64,000 nt of DNA, from contig PBGP02000012.1 in assembly GCA_002720095.2 (NCBI GenBank), forward strand, positions 8,701 to 72,700, written 5' to 3'. This DNA is from Methanobacteriota archaeon (lineage in GTDB: Archaea > Thermoplasmatota > Poseidoniia > Poseidoniales > Poseidoniaceae). The position numbers and the translations under genes were made by a program. Positions 53,971 to 63,361 of this stretch are shown one piece after another. A model generated the notes under the pieces. It was not told the origin of the DNA and made no database searches. It saw only the letters and a list, made by a program, of their open reading frames with translations. The number at the start of each line of letters is the position of its first letter. Within the stretch, counting starts at the first letter, position 1.

Positions 53971-54916
53971 CGTTTTCACCTCCAATTTCATTAGGAATTG
54001 GAATATTTAACATTTCACATAACAACGCCATTCTGGTAACAACACCATTGAATGCTTGTTCGAAATAGGCTGCATGTCTCGTAGAATCTACATCCGGATT
54101 AATTTCATCTACACGAGGAAGAGGATGCATTACAATCATTTCTTTTTTAGACGAAGAGAGGTCGGATGCGGTTAATTTGTAAATTCCAGCTACTCTAAAA
54201 TATTCATCTTCATCTGGAAAACGTTCCTTCTGAATTCTTGTCATATATACTACATCTGCATCATCTAAATGTGGCTTTAACTCATCAGTTACAATCAATT
54301 CTCCACCCTGAGATTTTAATTCGTTAACAATATCATCAGGTAATCTTAGACTCTCAGGGCTAACTAAGGTTAGTTTACAACCAAACCTTACCAATGCATA
54401 TGATAAGGAATGAACAGTTCTTCCAAATCTCAAATCACCAACTAAAACTACATTTAAATTTTCTATCTTATTGTGTGCTTGTTTAATAGTGAATAAGTCT
54501 AACATTGTTTGTGTTGGATGATGCCCTGCTCCATCACCTGCATTGGCTATTGGTACTTTAGCGCAATCTGAAGCATATTGTGCCGCACCTTGTAATGGAT
54601 GTCTCAAAGCTATGACATCGGAATAACCATCAACCATCCGAATTGTATCATGTAGAGTTTCACCTTTAACTACAGATGAAGAGGCCACGGCACCCAAATT
54701 TACGACTTCTCCACCAAGTCTTTTCATTGCAGTTTCAAATGACATTCTAGTTCTTGTTGAAGGCTCAAAAAATAAATTCCCAAGAATTTTACCTCGCAAT
54801 AATGGAAGGTATACATTTCCTTTGGCGATAGGTAATAATTTTTCAGCATTTACAAGGATTCTATGAATATCTTCATTAGTTAAATCATTCATTGTAATCA
54901 GTGAATTCATACTCAT
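53960..54916 (-). CDS. pyrB: Aspartate carbamoyltransferase catalytic subunit
   Basis: 318 residues from the ATG at 54916 (an ATG at 54910 is two codons later). FFEPSTRTRMSFE binds carbamoyl phosphate; HPTQTMLDLF and the late MHPLPRVDEI are also conserved. It joins carbamoyl phosphate and aspartate in pyrimidine synthesis. The longer frame to 54964 overlaps the expected promoter. Order is pyrB, pyrI, exonuclease. Confidence 0.96.
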   Translation of the reverse strand: MSMNSLITMNDLTNEDIHRILVNAEKLLPIAKGNVYLPLLRGKILGNLFFEPSTRTRMSFETAMKRLGGEVVNLGAVASSSVVKGETLHDTIRMVDGYSDVIALRHPLQGAAQYASDCAKVPIANAGDGAGHHPTQTMLDLFTIKQAHNKIENLNVVLVGDLRFGRTVHSLSYALVRFGCKLTLVSPESLRLPDDIVNELKSQGGELIVTDELKPHLDDADVVYMTRIQKERFPDEDEYFRVAGIYKLTASDLSSSKKEMIVMHPLPRVDEINPDVDSTRHAAYFEQAFNGVVTRMALLCEMLNIPIPNEIGGENDEC

Positions 54917-55024
54917 TAACCTAGACGGCTGACATTCTTGCCAATAATCATTGCCCTTAATCAAAGCGGTTTTCTCGAACTAGTAGGGGACTAATTATTG
55001 AATAAGTGTGTACTCCGCTCTGTA

Positions 55025-55990
55025 ATGATAGTAAGTCGAACTCCTCTGAGAGTTTCATTTTGCGGAGGTGGTTCTGATCTTGAGGAGTATTTCAAGAATT
55101 CAGAATTCGGTGGATGTGTTACATCACTGGCTTTAAATAAATATATCTATGTTACAGTGAATCCAAGATTTGATGATTCTATCAGAGTGTCTTATTCTGA
55201 AATGGAAATTGTGGACGATTTTGAGAATTTGAATCATCAATTAGTCAAAGAAGCAATGCGAATGACTGGAATTACTAAGGGAGTAGAAATTACAACAATT
55301 GCTGATATACCAAGTAAAGGTAGCGGATTAGGTTCATCTTCTGCTGTCACCGTAGGTTTACTAAATGCGTTGCATTGCTACGCTGGTAGAAAACCTAGTG
55401 CGAGGCAACTCGCTGAAGAAGCCTGTAAGATAGAAATTGAATTATTAGGTCAAACAATTGGTAAACAAGATCAATATGCTGCAGCATTTGGTGGATGTAA
55501 TCATATAATATTTAATCAAGATGATACCGTAGTAGTAGAAAATTTACCAAATGTAGAAAATTTAAAACATAATTTTGCGTTACTTTACACTGGAATAACT
55601 AGGTCAGCAATTGAAATTCTTACGGATCAAAATAACCGAACAAGTGAAAATAAGAAAAATCTTGAGGAAATTGTAACTCAAGCTAGAAAGGCAAAAATGA
55701 TGATAATTGAGAAAGATTACTCAGGTTTAGGAGAATTACTTAACAATGCCTGGCTTTGTAAGAAAGAACTCAGTCCAAGTATAACAAATGAACAAATAGA
55801 TTTAATGATTAAAAAATTATATTCTTGCGGAGTTAATGGAGCAAAACTATTGGGCGCAGGGGGAGGAGGGTACATTCTGTTTGAGGGAAATACACAAGTA
55901 ATGGATTCCGTAAGGACACTTTTCCCTGAGAAAAAAATAATACCGTTAGACATAGACTATTCAGGTTCTTGTATTCTTTACGCGGATTAG
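55025..55990 (+). CDS. GHMP-family sugar kinase (heptose 7-phosphate kinase-like)
   Basis: 321 residues from ATG 55025; an in-frame TTG at 54998 would add nine residues. SRTPLRVSFCGGGSD is the N-terminal signature of the HddA-like group, IPSKGSGLGSSSA is the phosphate loop, and LLGAGGGGYILF is motif 3. HddA phosphorylates D-glycero-manno-heptose 7-phosphate for surface polysaccharides. Related enzymes act on fucose or other sugars, so the sugar is uncertain. It is the first gene of a three-gene run with two envelope proteins. Confidence 0.85.
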   Translation: MIVSRTPLRVSFCGGGSDLEEYFKNSEFGGCVTSLALNKYIYVTVNPRFDDSIRVSYSEMEIVDDFENLNHQLVKEAMRMTGITKGVEITTIADIPSKGSGLGSSSAVTVGLLNALHCYAGRKPSARQLAEEACKIEIELLGQTIGKQDQYAAAFGGCNHIIFNQDDTVVVENLPNVENLKHNFALLYTGITRSAIEILTDQNNRTSENKKNLEEIVTQARKAKMMIIEKDYSGLGELLNNAWLCKKELSPSITNEQIDLMIKKLYSCGVNGAKLLGAGGGGYILFEGNTQVMDSVRTLFPEKKIIPLDIDYSGSCILYAD

Positions 55991-55999
55991 GTGAAAGAT

Positions 56000-58369
56000 T
56001 TGAAGAAGGAAATATTAATGATAATATGTTTAACAATCACTATTTTTTCAGAAATCCCGATGGCTAAAGCAAATAATAACCCTCTAGAATCAAATATTGA
56101 AATTACATTTGAATTGCTTAATAATGAAAATGGTGAGACTATAGATTCAGCAGAAATATACGTAATAGAAGGGTGGACAGGAACAATATTCTATCAAAAA
56201 ATAATTCAGTCACAAGAAACAATTTCTATAATTCCTAATCATAGTTTCAGATTTAAATTAATTCACCAAGATTTTGAAACATGGTATTCCAAATCAGAGG
56301 TATATTCTAGTAGTGAATCAATAACTGTTAATTTCACAAATGGTAATGAGAATTATGAAAATATAACAGATAATCAAGTGAATAATACTGGAGGTGAGGT
56401 AGAATTGGAATTTTTAGAGCATATGTCAACTAATTCTAATTTAAATTTAAGTTGGAATGCAAAATATAATTTTTCGATGCACTTTGGAACAAATTTACTT
56501 CCATTTAATTTTTTAGGATTATCTTCTCAAATCGATTTTTGGTTCGGAAATAAAGATTCAACACTACAGATTAATGAACAAGAGGAATTTTTAAACTGGT
56601 TTTCAAAACAAGGATGGAGTGATTCATATTATGGGGGATGTTGTCGAATTGATGGAAATTTCATAAAAGCAGATGATTTAACAGGCCCATTGAACCCTTG
56701 GATTGAGTCAGAGTTAGGAATTTGGGGCTGGAATGAAACGAACTATTTTTCAGTTAAATCTGGTTTTACAAGTGGACGTTTGTTAGAGATACCATTGCAA
56801 AATGACATTAGACAGTTATCCAAAATGACAATAATAACTCCATATGAATGGGAATTTAGATATACCCCAAACATAGATTGGATTAGTGGAACGCCCACAA
56901 AAATTACCGTAAACAGAAGTATATCTGGAATTATGGGTTACTTTCCAATAGTCTTTGATAAAAATACACCACCTGAAGTTACAGGTAAAATCATAGATTT
57001 TCAAGGTACATCACTACCTTTACACCAAAATATTACGTTAGATGCTACTAGTTCAGTAGATTCTTCACATGACATAGGTTTAGGAATGAATTTAGAATGT
57101 GGGTGGGAAATTTCTCAATACGGTACAAAAATTGAGAAGAAAGAATCTATGCTTTGGTCGGTTAACTTATCTGAATTTGGGTTTTTGCCAAACTCCACAG
57201 TTGTAACAAAATTAATTTGTGAAGATCCACAAGGATTGACAGGTTTATGGGAGAAAAGTTGGTACTTGGATATTACTTCTCCAGAACCTATTGAAATATT
57301 TGGTGATGCAGAGTGTGTAGAAAAACCAGATTTGAAAAATTTATTATTTTGTGATAATTTGTTGGTGAAGTCTAGTGAAGTACTGGAATTTAATTTTACA
57401 TTCTTAGATGACGGGCCTACTTCTCCTTTAATTTCTTGGAAATCAAATCATATTGACGGATGGTTCTCAGAGGAAAGCAACATGAGTGTTATTTTTTGGC
57501 AAGGTCAGAATACGAATATCAACTTTCTAAGTTCTGGAGATTTTCATCAGCAAAGAGAATTAGCAATGTGGGATTTAAATGTTACTTTATTAGATGAGGT
57601 TGGAAATAATTATTTTAAGTCATGGAATGTTACCGTGTTAGATCGTTCCGCACCTAGGATAATTATGAAAATTTTGGACGGTAACGAAGAATTAAATCTT
57701 CTAAATGACATTAATTTTGGTGATAATGTTACTTTGGATATTAATTCTAGCTTTGATAATATAGATGCCATCGATAAAGTAAATTTTATTATTAAATTAA
57801 ACGGGAATAAAATTACTAATTCTAACGAAACTACATGGGATCAAACTAAGTCATTACAGTTAATCAACTTAGATGTTGGTTCTCATCAATTAATTATAAA
57901 TGCTACAGATAGTTCTGGTAATTCGGTTGAAAATAAATATGAATTTTTGGTATTTCCTTCTAACAATCTCAAAATTATAGATTTCCAGATATCTCCTTCC
58001 AATGAAAAATTAATTGTAGGTAAAAATGATTTTGATTTCAGTATAACTAATTCTGGTAGTAAATCATACGATGTAATTATCTGTGTTCAAGAGCAATGTT
58101 TGGATTCAGATGGATTGGGTGCAACCATCGATGGACATGGGTATTCAAATTTTTCATTAACATTTAATCTGAATCAATCTGAATTTTTAGATGTAAATTA
58201 TAAATTTAAGTCAGATACAGATATTATTGAGTATAATGTAACTTATGAATTTGAATTTAAAAATGATAAAAATAATTTTGCAATCATTACTACAGTATCA
58301 ATATCAGTATTTTTAGTAATTATAATTACTATTAGGTTTATAGTTAGTAATAGACTCGGTAAAATCTAA
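56000..58369 (+). CDS. Large secreted, C-terminally anchored beta-sandwich protein
   Basis: About 789 residues. A signal peptide is followed by a long exported region rich in beta strands and N-x-S/T sites, with PKD/Ig-like sandwiches (for example NITLDATSSVDSS, then a DSSGNSVENKYEF end). A C-terminal membrane segment (AIITTVSISVFLVIIITI) with a short basic tail closes it. No enzyme motif is visible. GGTGA at 55990-55994 followed by TTG 56000 fits translation from the TTG; GTG 55991 is the alternative. It starts directly after the GHMP kinase stop. Confidence 0.7.
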   Translation: MKKEILMIICLTITIFSEIPMAKANNNPLESNIEITFELLNNENGETIDSAEIYVIEGWTGTIFYQKIIQSQETISIIPNHSFRFKLIHQDFETWYSKSEVYSSSESITVNFTNGNENYENITDNQVNNTGGEVELEFLEHMSTNSNLNLSWNAKYNFSMHFGTNLLPFNFLGLSSQIDFWFGNKDSTLQINEQEEFLNWFSKQGWSDSYYGGCCRIDGNFIKADDLTGPLNPWIESELGIWGWNETNYFSVKSGFTSGRLLEIPLQNDIRQLSKMTIITPYEWEFRYTPNIDWISGTPTKITVNRSISGIMGYFPIVFDKNTPPEVTGKIIDFQGTSLPLHQNITLDATSSVDSSHDIGLGMNLECGWEISQYGTKIEKKESMLWSVNLSEFGFLPNSTVVTKLICEDPQGLTGLWEKSWYLDITSPEPIEIFGDAECVEKPDLKNLLFCDNLLVKSSEVLEFNFTFLDDGPTSPLISWKSNHIDGWFSEESNMSVIFWQGQNTNINFLSSGDFHQQRELAMWDLNVTLLDEVGNNYFKSWNVTVLDRSAPRIIMKILDGNEELNLLNDINFGDNVTLDINSSFDNIDAIDKVNFIIKLNGNKITNSNETTWDQTKSLQLINLDVGSHQLIINATDSSGNSVENKYEFLVFPSNNLKIIDFQISPSNEKLIVGKNDFDFSITNSGSKSYDVIICVQEQCLDSDGLGATIDGHGYSNFSLTFNLNQSEFLDVNYKFKSDTDIIEYNVTYEFEFKNDKNNFAIITTVSISVFLVIIITIRFIVSNRLGKI

Positions 58370-58382
58370 ACTGGTGAAAGAT

Positions 58383-60110
58383 TTGCAAGTTTCAACACCT
58401 GAATTATTCCTTGAAGAGGAGTTGACTATTAAGAAAAGAATAGAATTTATTTCTTTTATTTCAGGAATAATTTTATTTTTTTCCGCTCTTTGGTGTTTAT
58501 TGCCAATTTTTACAAATAACATTGATCCTCTTAAAGTATTAGCTCCAGCTGTGGTAGCTTTATTTTGGGTAGGTTTTATTCCAGACTTTCCTATCGAAAA
58601 TTCAACAACACGATCAAGAATAGGGGGTACAACATCTATAATTTGGATTCCTGTATTGGTAATTGGTTTAAATTCTCTTTTAGAAGATAGTTTCAAATTT
58701 TTAGGTTCTATCTTGTTAATATCTAGTTCTTTAATATTATTATTTTGCTCCAGAAAGATTCTATTTGGAAGTTTTAAAGTGATTAGATATCGTACATTAA
58801 TGTATTTAGTTGGAATATTTGCTGGTTTTTCAGTTTTAGTACCTTTTGGTTTTGAGGAATTTAAAATTGGATATTTGGGAATTTTATTCGGATTAGTAAT
58901 ACTTATTTTTGATTGGTTTGGTAGTGATGAAGAGAGACTAATTAGAAGAGAATTTAAACAAAGATTAGATATTATTGAGGGAGAACTACTAATTGAAAGA
59001 TCAAAAGGTAGAGCTGTTGATCAAGCAGCATCACTAGTTCTCTCTGCCTCACAAGAGGGACACTTAGATCCTAATTATGGGCTTGAACTTCTAAATCGCG
59101 CAAAAGATTCCATGGTAAGAGTTATTCGTTTGGAAAAAGATATTTTAGAAATTAAAAAAGACTCTGAATTAATAATTAATCAGGCTGAAAATATCACACC
59201 ACTTATTAAAAATCCAAGAAGAACTTTTGTCCAAGCTGAAAGAGAAATTGAATTGGGTAGTTTAGAAGAAAGTGAACTGTTATTCCGGTTATCAAAGAAA
59301 CAAGCTAGTGAGATAATTGAATGGTGGGAGAAAGCTGAATTAGCAATTAAAAATGCAAAAAAATTGTTAATTAAGCACGATGGACACGCTGTTGAATCAT
59401 TACATTCCCAATTGATTGAAGCAGAAAATTATTTGGAAAACGAAAAACCAAAACTCGCATTTGATTTTGCGATTTCCATTCCAGCTCAAATAGAATCTGT
59501 AGAAGAAAATTTCGAAATCACATCAGAATTATTTATCGAAGTTAAACAAAAATTAGATGCTGCAGAGGGATTAAATTTAGATTTATGGCATAAAAATCAT
59601 TTTCGAGCAAGCGAAGCTATTTCAAGAGGAGATTACAGTCTAGCTCGTGGCTTATTAGAAAGTATACTCAGAGAATTAGATTTAGAAAGAGAATCCATGG
59701 AAAAAATAAGAATCGAACTTAATCAAAGAAGTAAATTAAGATCAAAATGGGAAATCTTAGGAAACAGCGAAAAATGGGATAGATATTTAGAGGAAATTGA
59801 AGATTTCGCTAAAAAATTAGAGTGGAGTCATGCATCAATTTTATTGGATAGACTTGTTGATAATTTGGAAATTGAGCTAGAATCGTTTAATGAAGCCAAT
59901 GAATTACTTAATTTCGCCAAAAAAGAGTGGTTTTCTCTAAGAGAAGAATGTGATAAGAAAGGAATTAATAATCTTGACGAGCAGAGAATTTATGGAGATA
60001 ATTTAATTTCAAATTCTCATAAGAAAATTCTAACAGGAGATGTTCAAGAAGGACTAAATTTCTTGGGAGATTTGGATTTATTGATGGAAAAGTTGAGAAG
60101 AAGAATATAA
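58383..60110 (+). CDS. Membrane protein with long helical cytoplasmic domain
   Basis: 575 residues. About six membrane segments lie in the first 185 residues, then some 390 residues of helices with coiled-coil and repeat-like character (rich in E, K, L and W). No family is recognised. The start repeats the context of the previous gene, GGTGAAAGATTTG, so TTG 58383 behind GGTGA is likely; GTG 58374 is the alternative. It lies downstream of the secreted protein, 13 bases apart. Confidence 0.65.
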   Translation: MQVSTPELFLEEELTIKKRIEFISFISGIILFFSALWCLLPIFTNNIDPLKVLAPAVVALFWVGFIPDFPIENSTTRSRIGGTTSIIWIPVLVIGLNSLLEDSFKFLGSILLISSSLILLFCSRKILFGSFKVIRYRTLMYLVGIFAGFSVLVPFGFEEFKIGYLGILFGLVILIFDWFGSDEERLIRREFKQRLDIIEGELLIERSKGRAVDQAASLVLSASQEGHLDPNYGLELLNRAKDSMVRVIRLEKDILEIKKDSELIINQAENITPLIKNPRRTFVQAEREIELGSLEESELLFRLSKKQASEIIEWWEKAELAIKNAKKLLIKHDGHAVESLHSQLIEAENYLENEKPKLAFDFAISIPAQIESVEENFEITSELFIEVKQKLDAAEGLNLDLWHKNHFRASEAISRGDYSLARGLLESILRELDLERESMEKIRIELNQRSKLRSKWEILGNSEKWDRYLEEIEDFAKKLEWSHASILLDRLVDNLEIELESFNEANELLNFAKKEWFSLREECDKKGINNLDEQRIYGDNLISNSHKKILTGDVQEGLNFLGDLDLLMEKLRRRI

Positions 60111-60113
60111 TTT

Positions 60114-60788
60114 TCATTCAGCCAACAAAATCTTTACATCTTCAACAACTAATTCAGGAACCCAGTCTAAATCCATCCATTCAACGCGTTGTTTTAGATT
60201 TTTATCAAGTATAAATGTTGATGTAGTGTGATCGATGAAGTATTCATACGGATGATGCCTTCCACTAGTTTCAGCACTGCTCGTCTCGTTAGCTTTGTAG
60301 GTCTGTAAACCAACACCGAATGCCCCCCAAATTTCTTCCATCACAGCTATTTCTTCTGGGTTAAACTCACCGTCATTGTCAGGATCTACATCCCACGACA
60401 GAAAGTGCCAATCGACAGACATGTTCTCTTTCCACTGCTTCATTGATTCAGGGGTATCTAGCCAAGGGTCTACAGTAACTGCAAGTATTTCTAATTCTGA
60501 CTTATATTCGTTCGGGAATTGTTCTGAGAGCCACTTCAAGGATTGAACCACTACTGGACAAACATCAGGGCATCTAGTGAATAAAAAAGAAATTACCACA
60601 ACTTTTCCTTCATACTCGCTTAAATTAAATTCAGAATTATTTTCTGTAATTAATGTGAAGATTGGAACCTCTTTATTATCAATATCTATACCGTAAAATA
60701 CGTCAACATCCTCTTCGATTGCACCTTGAAAACATCCAGACATTAATATTGAAATCAATAAAATTGAAAAATATTTTTTGTGTTTCAT
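60114..60788 (-). CDS. SCO1/SenC-family lipoprotein (copper chaperone-like)
   Basis: 224 residues. Lipobox MSGC19 follows a short signal. The copper/thiol motif is RCPDVCP (Cys 73 and 77), with a conserved His in FIDHTTSTF. The fold is a thioredoxin type. SCO proteins deliver copper to cytochrome oxidase or act in thiol redox control. An insertion reads DPDNDGEFNPEE, an EF-hand-like loop. It follows the LVIVD-repeat gene after nine bases. Confidence 0.88.
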   Translation of the reverse strand: MKHKKYFSILLISILMSGCFQGAIEEDVDVFYGIDIDNKEVPIFTLITENNSEFNLSEYEGKVVVISFLFTRCPDVCPVVVQSLKWLSEQFPNEYKSELEILAVTVDPWLDTPESMKQWKENMSVDWHFLSWDVDPDNDGEFNPEEIAVMEEIWGAFGVGLQTYKANETSSAETSGRHHPYEYFIDHTTSTFILDKNLKQRVEWMDLDWVPELVVEDVKILLAE

Positions 60789-60797
60789 CTAACCATC

Positions 60798-62618
60798 TCA
60801 ACTTTTCATATAAGGGACATCTATATCTAACTGCATCACATATAATCCGGTGGTAATGCATGACGCATATGTGATACCATCTTGCCACTCCGCAGCCCAT
60901 AAAAAAGGTGTCCATCCGAAATCATAGTAATCAGAATCAAGTTGAGTACCATCAACTCCATGGGGTAAGTAATATCCAACCGTTGCATCAAAATGAACAT
61001 CAGTATTGTTATCTTCTTTATCTGCTGCCATAAGTGTTTCAATATCGATAATCCACAAACCAGCATGATAATGCGAGATATAAACTCTTCCATCCCATCC
61101 TCCACCATGAGAATTGTCAGTCTCATCGTCTGTAATGAAATATTCCGAGTCAAGATTATGTGGGCTGAACAATAGCCATTCTTCGGCACTTGGATGTGCT
61201 TGGCAATCCGCTCCATAGCAATGATCGTGAGCATAAGGAATTTCCCAATCATGAATTAATTCAGGAAGAAATCTTACATTCCCATTCTCCATTTTATATT
61301 CTGTTGTATCTAAAAGATATATCATTCCTGTACCCACAGAAGTCGAAAGTACTTCTGTGGCAGCTAAGGTTAAGTGTCGTTTTCCTTCATATCCAAGATG
61401 ACTGGCATCAACCATCTCAGGGAATGGCTCAGTGTAGTGAATGTAAGATGAACGACCACCATTTTCATTTCCATTCGTGCCACTGTCTGGTAAACCGTCA
61501 TTATCAAAATCTGAAAATTCCATCCATTGTCCGACTTCTGGTGCTCTCCACCTGCACATTAGGGGGTTACCTAACCCAGCTTTACATGTCGTAGCTAGAG
61601 GAACATATAGTTGTGGAGAATTTGTAGGGTGAGGAACATCTGAAACATCTGCAATTCTTAGTCCAGCTTCCCAATATGAACCGTACAGATATGTTCTACC
61701 ATGCCTCGGATCGTCTGTGTCATTTCCTGGCCAAAGTTGAACTGTCATATCATGAATGTAAATCCAACCACCATTAGTTGATGCCCAGTTTACCTCATAT
61801 TCTCCGACTTTAATGACTGTGTGTCCCACACCTGAAGATTGAACGCCATCTAATAGTCTAGCTGCAGATCCTTGTAAGTTTAAGTGAGCAATAGTTACTC
61901 CTCCGCAGGCCTCTCCTACTGCGGTATCGCAGTCATCATAGTCAGGATTAGCAACAAATATGTACCATTCATTATCAATCATATGTGTGTAAAGATTATG
62001 AGGTCCACTTGGGTGATCGGCATCATACCAAGAATCAACATGAAATGGTTGAGTTTTATTGGTTACATCAATTAAATTCACAGAAACTTGAAAAGGATCA
62101 GACCATTCTCCAACATTTGGATCAGCGTATCCAGGATCTATTAATTGATTTTGAGTAATCACATATTCTCTTCCATCATATTCAAGATATTTTACATCTA
62201 ATACTTGCGTATTTGGGTCATAATACTTCCCAACTTGTGTAATATTTCTAGGATCTGTGACATCAGTAATATGAAACTCAGACCATCCAGCTTGGTACAC
62301 ATATGTTCTACCGTCTGGAGCGGTGGCAACCTGAATTTCGGCGTTCCCAGGGTTAGTAAGAGGCTCAAAATCCAAAAATTCGATATTCCCCGAAGATAAG
62401 TTATGTTGAGATGCATTTCTATGATCATGCTCATCTCCCTGTAACAGAGGATCTCCTCCACTAAAAATTGAATTTACTGTTCCTTCATCTATTTCAGAAT
62501 TATCCAGAAAGAAAACAGATGTAGAAACCACGCTAATTACTACCAAGATCGTAGTAATTAAAATCAACATTTCTTTGTTTTCAAATTTAACAGGATTTTC
62601 CAATGTCTGTTCACCCAT
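60798..62618 (-). CDS. Membrane-anchored LVIVD-repeat beta-propeller protein
   Basis: 606 residues. One N-terminal membrane anchor (about 18-38), then an exported region of strand repeats, such as FHITDVTDPRNITQVGKYY, GLRIADVSDVPHPTN and GLWIIDIETL. These are the LVIVD type of beta-propeller blades. Cysteine pairs (CDTAVGEAC, CYGADC) suggest disulfides, and an EHDHRNASQH stretch could bind metal. It heads an operon with the SCO1 gene. A redox or copper context is inferred from neighbours. Confidence 0.75.
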   Translation of the reverse strand: MGEQTLENPVKFENKEMLILITTILVVISVVSTSVFFLDNSEIDEGTVNSIFSGGDPLLQGDEHDHRNASQHNLSSGNIEFLDFEPLTNPGNAEIQVATAPDGRTYVYQAGWSEFHITDVTDPRNITQVGKYYDPNTQVLDVKYLEYDGREYVITQNQLIDPGYADPNVGEWSDPFQVSVNLIDVTNKTQPFHVDSWYDADHPSGPHNLYTHMIDNEWYIFVANPDYDDCDTAVGEACGGVTIAHLNLQGSAARLLDGVQSSGVGHTVIKVGEYEVNWASTNGGWIYIHDMTVQLWPGNDTDDPRHGRTYLYGSYWEAGLRIADVSDVPHPTNSPQLYVPLATTCKAGLGNPLMCRWRAPEVGQWMEFSDFDNDGLPDSGTNGNENGGRSSYIHYTEPFPEMVDASHLGYEGKRHLTLAATEVLSTSVGTGMIYLLDTTEYKMENGNVRFLPELIHDWEIPYAHDHCYGADCQAHPSAEEWLLFSPHNLDSEYFITDDETDNSHGGGWDGRVYISHYHAGLWIIDIETLMAADKEDNNTDVHFDATVGYYLPHGVDGTQLDSDYYDFGWTPFLWAAEWQDGITYASCITTGLYVMQLDIDVPYMKS

Positions 62619-62671
62619 TGTTCAGCCCAATACAGCGTTTTTTATTTATGCATTGGTGTCTTGGGATATGT

Positions 62672-63334
62672 ATGCGCAGAGTGAATATAGGGTGTCTCAT
62701 ATCTATTTTTATCCTTTCAGTACTTTTCATTCCTCCAGCAAGTTCTCATGATGCAAGTGCTTTGACTACAAACATTAAATCATCAGATGTTCAACCAAAT
62801 AATGCAAATATCTTGTTAGGAGATAGCGTTTATTGGATTAATCTTGATTCTAGGGAAAATGTGACGCACCGGATTGTTAGAGATTTTGATGGTGACGGTT
62901 TATACAACGGAACGAACGATTGGGATTCTGGTATTTTACTCGCTTGGACATCAAATGGAACTTGTATAGATCAAAATGGAAGTAAGATTCAAGGATGTGC
63001 AGTTACCTATGAACTTAACTTTAACGATACTTCAGATATTGGCACTTATGAATATATCAATCTGATTTACCTAAATGGTACATTAATTGAGAACAGAACA
63101 TTTACAGTTACGGTAAAACCAGATACCCATCAAGAAGCTATTAGCACATATTGTTTTGGAGATGATTGTGAAGAAGAGATAGTGCCCTCAACTAATATTG
63201 AAAGTTCTATTGAAAATGATAAACCATACTGGTTACTTTATGTCTCTGGAACCACTGGATTTCTAGCACTTGTTTTAGGAATTAAAATGATCTTCTTTCA
63301 TCAAAATAACACTAATGTCGAGGGTAAAAATTAG
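62672..63334 (+). CDS. Cupredoxin-like, membrane-anchored exported protein
   Basis: 220 residues from ATG 62672, about 25 bases after a TATA-like TTTATTTATG, so the message may be leaderless. The longer in-frame start at 62603 overlaps the divergent gene. A signal peptide, then a cupredoxin-like sandwich (VQPNNANILLGDSVYWIN with HRIVRDFDGDG), then a C-terminal membrane segment (LLYVSGTTGFLALVLGIKMIF). Plastocyanin-type ligands are incomplete (one clear His), so copper binding is uncertain. It diverges from the propeller-SCO1 operon. Confidence 0.65.
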   Translation: MRRVNIGCLISIFILSVLFIPPASSHDASALTTNIKSSDVQPNNANILLGDSVYWINLDSRENVTHRIVRDFDGDGLYNGTNDWDSGILLAWTSNGTCIDQNGSKIQGCAVTYELNFNDTSDIGTYEYINLIYLNGTLIENRTFTVTVKPDTHQEAISTYCFGDDCEEEIVPSTNIESSIENDKPYWLLYVSGTTGFLALVLGIKMIFFHQNNTNVEGKN

Positions 63335-63361
63335 CTAAAATGATAACTTAAACTGATTAAT

